This document shows positions 8,181-14,383 of a DNA stretch of 14,383 bases, in pieces; position 1 is the stretch's first letter, and every line of letters begins with the position of its first letter. The notes under the pieces were generated by a model. That model saw only the letters and a program-made list of their open reading frames with translations, ran no database searches and was not told the DNA's origin. Source of the DNA: Stramenopiles sp. TOSAG23-3 (taxonomy: Eukaryota > Sar); the NCBI GenBank assembly GCA_900128585.1, contig LT642569.1, positions 1 to 14,383 of the forward strand, written 5' to 3'. A program made the translations under genes and the position numbers.

Positions 8181-8770
8181 AGTGCGTTATATTTCTCCCC
8201 CCACCTATAGTGTATTGCTCGTATATCAAATGAGCACTGCGAGTCTTCGGCCTGTGAACAGTCGATGGTATGGCATGTGGTTGAAAATGTTGTAAGTATA
8301 ACCCTATAAAGCAAATCTGTGCGTGCGTTTGAATTACTAAAAGCCGATGTTTGTTTTGAAATCAGAGGTATGTTCTACCTTTAGGCATTAAAGTATTTTT
8401 TCTTTAGACAACTTTTCATATTTTCCCACGCGACGGGGTGGGGATCGTCATGGTCTGCCGCAAGCAACAACGAAACAACTCTTCTTCAATCAGAAGAAAA
8501 CAAATGGAATATAATAATAGTCTACAAGAACAACACACACACAGCAGGAGAAGGAGAGAAAAAATTAGAAGAAGATTGTTGTCGTCTTCTATCTATTAAT
8601 TAATAATAAATAATATAGACACAGCATAAGATGAAAAGATAGAAGAAGAAGAATGCTTTTTTTTCAGGTACAGGTCTATCTCATCCTCCTCCTCGAGGTT
8701 ACTACCGTACCGTACTTAATATTTAATTATAATGATGCCTCCTTTCTTCCATATATAGTCCTGAACGGTA
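8181..8770. other. AT-rich spacer with presumed RING-gene promoter
   Basis: This 590-base region separates two minus-strand genes. Its left part should hold the RING-gene promoter. On the minus strand, TGCTCATTTGAT lies at 8236-8225, about 45 bases before the ATG, and resembles an initiator element. The centre (about 8425-8500) is more GC-rich and the right part (8510-8700) is A-rich with short CA and GAA runs. I see no tRNA, no ORF starting with ATG that looks coding, and no clear structure. Confidence 0.5.
8722..8727 (-). terminator. ATTAAA-type polyadenylation signal
   Basis: Read on the minus strand this is ATTAAA in an AT-rich run, about 45 bases past the TAA stop of the 462-residue gene. 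It is the nearest standard variant signal. AT-rich DNA produces such hexamers by chance, so this is tentative. Confidence 0.35.
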
Positions 8771-10159
8771 TTATTGCGTTTCCACCATGTTACCAACGAT
8801 CGCAAATGGCTGTCGATCCCTGTCCAGCAACTTTTCCAACAAACTTTCTTTGTGAAGGGACAATTCTTTCTCAAACAATGACGACGTGGGTGCAAGGACG
8901 TCCCCTGCATCCACTGCGTTGTCCAAAGCTTGGCTCTTGCCGCTTCGTCGAGACGACTGCAAGCGCCGGGAAACGTACTTTTCGTACCATCCAGGTTTGG
9001 GAACAGAGATTTTTCGAACTTTTCGTGCGGGTACTATCACCGTCAAAGGGACGGCGGTGGGCTCTTCAAGGCGGCGCTTGTGCCCGTTCGTTGCCTGGAG
9101 GGCCGTGGGGGGGCGAAATGCCGGGGCCTCGCGAAAATTTGACTCAACGACCGCCCTTCTCTCTGCACGGTCGGTCCTTCCGCCATCGCCATCGCCGCCT
9201 CCGTCCTCACCATCGACCACGACGACGACAGGAACGCGGCGCGGCATGCCCCGTCGTGCTTTCGCCTTCAACTCCTTTGCCTCCCGCTCTTCCACTTCTT
9301 CCTCCGTGCTCTTCGCCCCAAACAGGGCGGCGCCTTCGCCGTCGCTGTCGTCGTCACTGTCGGACAGGATCCGCTTGGTCTTCTTGGTTGGGCGGAACTC
9401 GATGGGCTTGTTGAACGATCTCACTTTCCTCAGCCCCCTCGCTTCGTCCCCTTCGATCAGCTTCATGGCGGCTTCCAATCTCTCCGCGGCAACGTGATCC
9501 ACACTCTGCAAGCTTGCGGTCATTGCGTCTAACGTCATCGTGATCATGTCTAATTTTTCCTCGTTGGCCCGCCCACCCTCTTGAACTTCCCGGAGGTACA
9601 TGTCCCCCACGTCAATCCCTTTCTTCGTCCCCACAAAGTGCCCGACCTTGCAACACCGTCGACCGTGCCGGCACGTCCCGCCCTTTCGCAGCAGCAACGA
9701 TTCGTCCAGGAGGGCCAGCGCTCTCAGGATTACCTCCATCCTTGCAACGGACAGCCCGTCCAACAGCCATTGTCCGCAGGGTTTTCTCTCGTCATACTTT
9801 GGGACAATCTCTCGCATGGACTTCCACAGGCGCAAATACCGGTCGTTCATGAACCTTTCCCGCTCCTTCTGCGCCGCTATTTTTCGTGCCCTTTCCAGCA
9901 CTTTCTCCCGCTCCCCATCGTCGGCCGGGACCAGCTCTTTGTACGTCAAGCCCTCGAAGATCTCCTGCCGGGCTTTCAATGCTTCCATGCGCATTCTCAA
10001 CCCTGGGATTAACTTCTTTCTAAGCGAATCGTACCTACTTTTGTACACCATGGGATGCGTTGTCCCAAACAGACCATCGTCGTACCGATCCTCTGCCGAA
10101 TGCCTTCCCCCCGTTTTCAGCGCGTTCAAAAGGCTATTTCGTGAACGGTCGGACGCCAT
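8771..10159 (-). CDS. Unrecognised, probably nuclear protein with short Cys/His motif
   Basis: ORF of 462 residues. I chose the ATG at 10159 (A at -3, G at +4, MASDRSRN); the frame extends four codons upstream to a GTG but no ATG is there. I do not recognise the family. The N-terminal 250 residues are charged and largely helical, with long Arg/Lys/Glu-rich stretches at 40-115. Residues 163-174 (C163, C169, C170, H174) resemble the second half of a CCCH zinc finger, but the first Cys is missing at the usual spacing. A basic patch (KKTKR, about 259-263) runs into an acidic serine tract (SDSDDDSDGEG, 266-276), a pattern typical of nuclear proteins with CK2 sites. Residues 300-385 are low complexity, including a five-Val run and a Gly/Asp tract. 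A basic segment follows at 380-408. Nuclear location and nucleic-acid binding are inference. The gene is divergent from the coiled-coil gene. Confidence 0.75.
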   Translation of the reverse strand: MASDRSRNSLLNALKTGGRHSAEDRYDDGLFGTTHPMVYKSRYDSLRKKLIPGLRMRMEALKARQEIFEGLTYKELVPADDGEREKVLERARKIAAQKERERFMNDRYLRLWKSMREIVPKYDERKPCGQWLLDGLSVARMEVILRALALLDESLLLRKGGTCRHGRRCCKVGHFVGTKKGIDVGDMYLREVQEGGRANEEKLDMITMTLDAMTASLQSVDHVAAERLEAAMKLIEGDEARGLRKVRSFNKPIEFRPTKKTKRILSDSDDDSDGEGAALFGAKSTEEEVEEREAKELKAKARRGMPRRVPVVVVVDGEDGGGDGDGGRTDRAERRAVVESNFREAPAFRPPTALQATNGHKRRLEEPTAVPLTVIVPARKVRKISVPKPGWYEKYVSRRLQSSRRSGKSQALDNAVDAGDVLAPTSSLFEKELSLHKESLLEKLLDRDRQPFAIVGNMVETQ

Positions 10160-10854
10160 GATACGAAACACAAAACAATAAAAACAAAAACAAATGTCTA
10201 CGAATGAAATTTAATTATACATGGACTAAAACTTCCCTTCCGTATCCTTTCAACAATTTATAAAAGACGCAGGAACAATGAAACAGTTCTTTCTTTCTTT
10301 AATGAGTTCAATTCAATGAGTTACCGTTAGTCGTCTATCCATTTCAACTAAAAAAAACAACAAATTCAAATTTCAAAAAAAACAAATTATTATTAAATAT
10401 TATTTTTAAGTATAATAATTTGTATTCTATTATTAAATATAAGAAATTATTAAGAAAGGACGCAGAATAGAAGAAGAAGAAAAAAGTCCGTTCGGGTTTT
10501 TTAATAATGACTTCAGTGACTAAACCATTTAAAAGAAAAGGAATGAGATGGATTAGGAGTTGCTTGGATTGTTGAGAAAGCTAACGATTGCGTTAGTGAA
10601 ATAGATTTGTTTAGGTTCATTTGATCATTGTTTTTGGTGCTTGCTTTGCTTTTTTTTTTTTAATTTTGGTTTACTTTCCTAACCCATTCCTTTTGAGAGC
10701 GACGCATATATCTTCGGACAGAGAAGTAGAAAAAAGAAAGTGCGTTAAGGCGTTTTGTTTTGTTCAAGTGTTTGTTGCGTGGGAGACTACTGGTCGGGCT
10801 AACATTCGCACAATTTTTTCCTTCGCTCGTTTGTAAACTGGTAGCAGTGGCAGG
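10160..10854. promoter_or_regulatory. Divergent, AT-rich promoter region
   Basis: This 695-base spacer separates two head-to-head genes and must hold both promoters. For the minus gene, TATAAA (10262-10257 on the minus strand) lies about 100 bases before its ATG, with several CTCATT and TTCATT motifs upstream. For the plus gene, TTCATTTGATCATTG (10616-10630) shares TCATTTGAT with the RING-gene upstream region, and CATATATC occurs near 10706. A T-rich run at about 10651-10665 follows. An in-frame TAA at 10834 rules out an N-terminal extension of the plus gene. Promoter assignments rest on motif resemblance only. Confidence 0.5.
10382..10440. repeat. AT-rich inverted and direct repeats in the divergent spacer
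   Basis: ACAAATTATTA at 10382-10392 is the exact reverse complement of TAATAATTTGT at 10413-10423, giving an 11-bp stem with a 20-base loop. Overlapping it, the 13-mer TATTATTAAATAT occurs at 10388-10400 and again at 10428-10440. The region is so AT-rich that part of this may be chance. Confidence 0.6.
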
Positions 10855-12687
10855 ATGCTATCCCAAAAGGCTATTGCTGCAAAGCAAAAGAAGGTACTGC
10901 TGAAGAAGAAGGCGAAGATGATGGAAAAGATGAAGCGGGCGCACGAGAAACAAATGAAAATACTTATGCAGAAAGAAAAGCGGGAAATAGAGAGAGCGAG
11001 CAAGTCTGTTGGAAAGCAGAGGGAAATAGAAACGTTTCTGAAAAAAAGACGGGAGGACGAGAAAAAGTTCCGGGCGTCGCTAGGGCCGGAACAGTTCAAG
11101 TCTTTAGAGAAAGCGTCCATGGAGCTTTCCCAAAAGAACCGGCTGTCCCCGTCGTCGTCGAGCCTTTCGGCCGTGGAGTCGCCAGAGAAAATTGCCGCAA
11201 AGGCCCGGCGGGAGGAGTTGAAGCAGAAACAGCGGCGGAGGGAGCGGGAGGAAGAGCTTAAACGGAACCGAGAAGAGCTGCGGCGACAGACGGAGAATTT
11301 ATTCAGGATGCACTCGGAGAAAATAAAAGAGAAAGAGATGCATATGAAAGCCCGGGACGATGCAAAGCAACAGATGCGGATGGTGCAGCAACGAAAGAGA
11401 GAGATCGCGACTGCGGAAAAGACCAAGGCAATGGCCGAACGGCTGAACAAGGCGATGAAATCGCAGGAGGATCTGCTGAAGGCAAAGTACCAAAAATTTA
11501 AGCAGCGGGAGGAGGATCGCTACTTTCGGCAGGTAGAGCTTGACTTTTTGGAAGAGCTGAAGCGCGAGGAGACGAAGAAACGGCAAGCGCTGCTGATGGA
11601 GAAGCGACAGCTGATCCAGGCGCGAAAGGTCGAGACGGAGAAGGCCCGGGTCGACGATCTCCTTCGGCGCGAGATGCTGATGGAAGAAAGGATTGCGGCG
11701 CACAGTGATGAAATGCAGCGACAGTGGCAAGCGATGAGGTACGAGCGCGAAATACAGCACCAACACAGCGTCGAAGTGTACAATAGAATGAAGCGCAAAG
11801 TGACAGAGAAGAGCGACGGCCTCCTGAAGCAGAGGCAGGCGACGGAGGAGCGGATGAAACAGTTCCACCAAGACATGGAACGGAGCTTGTACGCGCTCAA
11901 GGAGGAGGCGCACTGCCGGGATCGAGACCGCCTCGAGGTGAGGAACAGGGTGTACGATGCCCAGAAGGAGAGGGCAGAAATGATAGAAACGATACAGCAC
12001 TCGAGGTCCCAAAGGCATGAGTTTATGCTGGAAGTTATCAAGGCCGAACGGGCCGCACGCGTGCAAGCGACAGCAAGGGTGCGGGAGGAGAAGATCGCAA
12101 AGCAGCGCGATCGGGCTGCCAAGTACGCCGTTGAACGCGAAACGATTTTGAAGGAGAGAGCCTTTGAGCGGGAGCAACGGTCGAAAAACATTTCGGCGAG
12201 GGCATCCATGGACGGCCTTGGGGGCCTCGACGGGGGGGCTGCGATGGTGCTTGGCAGTACAAGCATCGGGGGGGGGCATGGTTCGCACACAAGAAGGGGG
12301 GGAGGCAGCAAGTACACGGTCCGGCTGGGCAGCGAAAAGAGCCCGCCGAAGCGGAAGGCGAAAACCTCGGAGGGGCTGCTGCGCGGTCTGGAAGGTTTGC
12401 GGGACAGGCAGGCCTGGCAGATGGACCAAATCCTTCAGGAAGAGGAAGAAAAGGAAACGGGACGGGTCAATTTTGAAATGAGCATTGACAACTTAAAAGA
12501 TCGAAGGCAGGCAACCAAGGATTATGGGAGGCAACGGATACTGGCCGTGCAGCGGATTCAACGCATTCGGGAAGAAAATGAAATCGTGCTCTTCCAAAAG
12601 TTGAACGAATACCACAAACTGAAGTTCAAAGAGGACCAGGCAATGGAAGAGTTACAGGCTACGATTGACTCGTTCCACGACGATTGA
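10855..12687 (+). CDS. Long charged coiled-coil protein (trichohyalin-like), function unknown
   Basis: ORF of 610 residues starting at an ATG with A at -3, with an in-frame TAA seven codons upstream. Nearly the whole protein is Arg, Lys, Glu and Gln with regular hydrophobic spacing, which predicts a long coiled coil. It is broken twice: a Ser-rich linker at about 96-112 (SPSSSSLS) and a Gly-rich hinge at about 452-488. Past the hinge a second helical stretch (about 505-606) contains QRIQRIREENE. There is no signal peptide, membrane segment or enzyme motif. The composition resembles trichohyalin/TPH-type coiled coils, many of which sit in cilia and flagella, but I cannot match a named family and a cytoskeletal role is inference. 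The hinge is encoded by unusually long G runs. The gene converges with the MAPR gene, 404 bases away. Confidence 0.85.
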   Translation: MLSQKAIAAKQKKVLLKKKAKMMEKMKRAHEKQMKILMQKEKREIERASKSVGKQREIETFLKKRREDEKKFRASLGPEQFKSLEKASMELSQKNRLSPSSSSLSAVESPEKIAAKARREELKQKQRRREREEELKRNREELRRQTENLFRMHSEKIKEKEMHMKARDDAKQQMRMVQQRKREIATAEKTKAMAERLNKAMKSQEDLLKAKYQKFKQREEDRYFRQVELDFLEELKREETKKRQALLMEKRQLIQARKVETEKARVDDLLRREMLMEERIAAHSDEMQRQWQAMRYEREIQHQHSVEVYNRMKRKVTEKSDGLLKQRQATEERMKQFHQDMERSLYALKEEAHCRDRDRLEVRNRVYDAQKERAEMIETIQHSRSQRHEFMLEVIKAERAARVQATARVREEKIAKQRDRAAKYAVERETILKERAFEREQRSKNISARASMDGLGGLDGGAAMVLGSTSIGGGHGSHTRRGGGSKYTVRLGSEKSPPKRKAKTSEGLLRGLEGLRDRQAWQMDQILQEEEEKETGRVNFEMSIDNLKDRRQATKDYGRQRILAVQRIQRIREENEIVLFQKLNEYHKLKFKEDQAMEELQATIDSFHDD

Positions 12688-13091
12688 ATGGGTGGAGTTT
12701 GCATTATCGCTACATATCATATGATAGTATGTTCGGACCATGCATGGAGTACATCAGAGATTGAAAAACAAATTATATATGATATGATATATGATAGTAT
12801 GTTTTAAAAAAAAAAAATTATATAGTATGTTTTAATAAGTCAAAAAAGAAAAGAAAAAAGAAGGTAAAACCGTTCAAATAGTCAACACTAAGTGAAAAGG
12901 GTATATTGATCAACATGTTAAACCGCAAGAGCCGAGATAAGTTCGCAGTACATGAAGGAATGTAAACCTTTAATGGATAAAAGGAGCAGATTCATGTTCG
13001 TGGTACATGAGAAAGCTAAACTTTAATTACTTAAATAGCAGCCCATTTTTTGTTTTAAGTATCATAACTTAATGATGTTTTAAGTAACTTA
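12688..13091. other. Convergent AT-rich spacer with duplicated segments
   Basis: This 404-base region between two 3' ends has no ORF or RNA gene that I can see. It holds two sets of repeats. ATGATAGTATGTT occurs at 12721-12733 and 12791-12803, with a shorter relative TATAGTATGTTTTAAT at 12821-12836. A second imperfect duplication has copies at 12941-12974 and 12996-13027, both opening with GTTCG, then GTACATGA, and ending CTTTAAT. A poly-A run is at about 12806-12817. No exact AATAAA is present for either gene. Confidence 0.7.
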
Positions 13092-13946
13092 TTAATCGTA
13101 ATATGGTGCGGCGTTTAAAATAAATCTTGTACGACTTCCTACGTCCTTTACTGGGGGGTGCCAGTTCGGAGCGGATGCCCCTTTTGCCGTTCCTGACGGC
13201 TCCTTTGGTGCGTTTTTTGTGTTCATGTGGGCGTCGTGACTATCGACCAACGAATCAATGTCCACAATATGATCGATCTCCGCATCCGGCAGCCGCCCGA
13301 TGTGAACGTACCGGTCATGGGTTGCAAAATATTCTAACCACCGCTTAGCCTCGTTGTCTTCTTCTGCCGTTAGCTTTCTTTGAATGCTCGAAATGCCATC
13401 CGCCGACAAGTCCCCAGTCGCCAAAATGCCAGTAATGTCCTTCCCAGCCAACACGTTGTAGTCTTTCCCACGCGCATAAAACCGCTTTCCAGCGGATACG
13501 TCAAAAACGTGGCCCTTCACCGCCAACCACAACACGGGCTCGTCCTCCCCCTCTTCGTCGTCCACAGACGGTCGGGTCATCCGTCCATCTGCTGCGGCCA
13601 ACTCTTCCTTCGTTATGACCTGAAAGTCTTCGTAGTTCTCTTCAAGATCCTTCACCGCCTTGTCGATGCTGCTTCCATCCGCACCGAAGAAGACGGGGAC
13701 GACTTCCATCCCGTGACGGTAACGCTGCTTGGCACGCCCAAAGTCTCGGACCAACTTCATGACTCGAAAATTAAACTGTTTCGCAAAGTACGGGCTGGAG
13801 TGCATTGCATAACCAGAAAATAACACGACCAGCGTAAAAACAATTGTAATCGCTTTAAAACTCACCATCGTCATACCCCCGCTCGCACAGCACGAGGAGC
13901 CGGTGTTTCCCTTCACCCCGTCGCCCTTCAAGGCTGGTGAACTCAT
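13092..13946 (-). CDS. Membrane-anchored MAPR-family (cytochrome b5-like) heme-binding protein
   Basis: ORF of 284 residues. I chose the ATG at 13946 (A at -3). The frame stays open upstream to a TTG, and Met25 or Met27 just before the membrane segment are alternative starts. Residues 29-48 are one hydrophobic helix, a signal anchor. The MAPR/cyt-b5-like domain is at about 108-220: FQVITKEEL, then AVKGHVFDVSAG (142-153), FYARGKDY (156-163), LAGKDITGILATGDL (166-180) and a closing YVHIGRL. Y157 and Y163 match in spacing the two Tyr of PGRMC1 at its heme site; MAPR proteins lack the paired His of true cytochrome b5. An acidic insert (about 129-136) precedes the PVLWLAV strand. The roughly 65-residue C-terminal tail is polar with no known domain. 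By family, likely roles are heme binding, sterol metabolism or support of P450 enzymes in the endomembrane system. The family call is firm, the role inferred. Confidence 0.85.
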   Translation of the reverse strand: MSSPALKGDGVKGNTGSSCCASGGMTMVSFKAITIVFTLVVLFSGYAMHSSPYFAKQFNFRVMKLVRDFGRAKQRYRHGMEVVPVFFGADGSSIDKAVKDLEENYEDFQVITKEELAAADGRMTRPSVDDEEGEDEPVLWLAVKGHVFDVSAGKRFYARGKDYNVLAGKDITGILATGDLSADGISSIQRKLTAEEDNEAKRWLEYFATHDRYVHIGRLPDAEIDHIVDIDSLVDSHDAHMNTKNAPKEPSGTAKGASAPNWHPPVKDVGSRTRFILNAAPYYD

Positions 13947-13996
13947 CCTCTTCCAATAACCAATACAGTAAGTACAGATAGAACACCCAACGTCTA

Positions 13997-14071
13997 TTAT
14001 TGGACAACACGAGCAACCAACAAAATGTCGTCGAAACAAACCAATAGAAAATTGTTCATTTCTTTACCCAT
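13997..14071 (-). other. Possible upstream ORF before the MAPR gene
   Basis: On the minus strand an ATG at 14071 (G at -3, G at +4) opens a 24-codon ORF in a different frame, ending in TAA about 50 bases before the chosen MAPR start. If the transcript begins upstream of it, ribosomes would meet it first. Its peptide is hydrophobic. It could instead be a missed first exon, or lie outside the transcript. Confidence 0.3.
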
Positions 14072-14291
14072 GACGAACAGAAAAAGGAGACATTTCTGAT
14101 TTACTTAATAGATCACGAACACAACAAACAAAAGACTAATTACAAAAATGACAAAAATGAAAATTCGCTAATAATATATAGTAGAAGAAATTATTAATAA
14201 TTAAAAAACTAAAACCCTAACAACTAACTCAACAATCTAATGGCCTTGGTAGACTATACGCATCCTCGTACTATCATAGTCCTATTAAAAT
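14072..14291. other. AT-rich upstream region, no gene seen
   Basis: This is AT-rich DNA upstream of the MAPR gene, presumably with its promoter. CCAAT-type motifs lie nearer the gene (for example 14041-14045 and around 13947-13965). AAACCCTAA at 14212-14220 matches a telobox-like element, as a single copy. Nothing else recognisable. Confidence 0.4.
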
Positions 14292-14344
14292 GAAAGAAAG
14301 TGTCGAAAGAAAGAAAGAAAGAAAGAGTCGAAAGAAAGAGTCGA

Positions 14345-14383
<39 letters not shown>
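14292..14383. repeat. GAAA microsatellite at the right end
   Basis: A run of GAAA units interrupted by GTCG at 14302, 14327 and 14340. The last part (14341 onward) is pure GAAA repeat that runs off the window. The purine-rich strand is again the + strand, as at the left end. Confidence 0.95.

Noticed and set aside
8400-8573. Short open frame in the spacer, reading through the GC-richer patch near 8430-8500
   Set aside because: It has no ATG, no similarity I recognise, and ends in A-rich DNA. It may be a missed exon, but nothing supports that.
8653-9414. 253-codon open frame on the plus strand, preceded by a T-run and CAGGT that looks like a splice acceptor
   Set aside because: It overlaps the C-terminal half of the 462-residue minus-strand gene. 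Its Arg/Pro/His-rich low-complexity translation is a shadow, and the frame does not begin with a credible gene context.
11299-12429. 376-codon open frame on the minus strand
   Set aside because: It is antisense to the coiled-coil gene. Its Leu/Pro/His-rich translation is what the complement of Arg/Glu/Lys codons gives, and no domain is visible.
13947-14039. N-terminal extension of the MAPR protein with several Cys
   Set aside because: It begins at TTG and has no ATG in frame. It could only be coding through an unseen upstream exon.
14212-14220. Telomere-like AAACCCTAA
   Set aside because: It is a single copy in AT-rich DNA and not an array, so it is not evidence of a chromosome end.

Overview
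This window is protein-coding DNA from a eukaryotic nuclear genome, most likely a single-celled alga or other protist. The evidence is a RING-H2 protein, a WW domain, a MAPR (cytochrome b5-like) protein, a long charged coiled-coil protein, AT-rich spacers with AATAAA-type signals, start codons in Kozak-like context, and no bacterial ribosome binding sites or operon spacing. All five genes read as single uninterrupted ORFs with standard stop codons. A stramenopile or related secondary alga is my best guess, from the compact intron-poor layout and the fused DUF1800/DUF1501 protein. The sequence alone does not settle the lineage. Both ends are purine-rich simple repeats (GGAA on the left, GAAA on the right), so the window is probably a whole contig that stopped at microsatellites.

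Layout. 1-222: GGAA minisatellite. 223-530: T/C-rich leader. 531-7538 (+): a 2335-residue predicted type II membrane protein with a cytosolic WW domain, one transmembrane helix, a SEA-like stretch, a DUF1800 domain carrying large inserts, and a C-terminal DUF1501 domain. 7722-8180 (-): a small membrane-anchored RING-H2 protein, tail to tail with the giant gene. 8771-10159 (-): an unrecognised, probably nuclear protein with a short Cys/His knot. 10160-10854: an AT-rich divergent promoter region. 10855-12687 (+): a 610-residue Arg/Lys/Glu-rich coiled-coil protein with a Gly-rich hinge. 13092-13946 (-): a membrane-anchored MAPR-family heme-binding protein, tail to tail with the coiled-coil gene. 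13947-14383: an AT-rich upstream region with a possible uORF, ending in the GAAA repeat.

The genes do not look like one pathway. Convergent and divergent spacing is what a compact protist genome would give. The item most worth attention is the giant protein. It joins two domains known mainly as separate neighbouring bacterial genes, swells the first one with Cys-containing inserts, and places both outside a membrane (or in a lumen) behind a cytosolic WW module.
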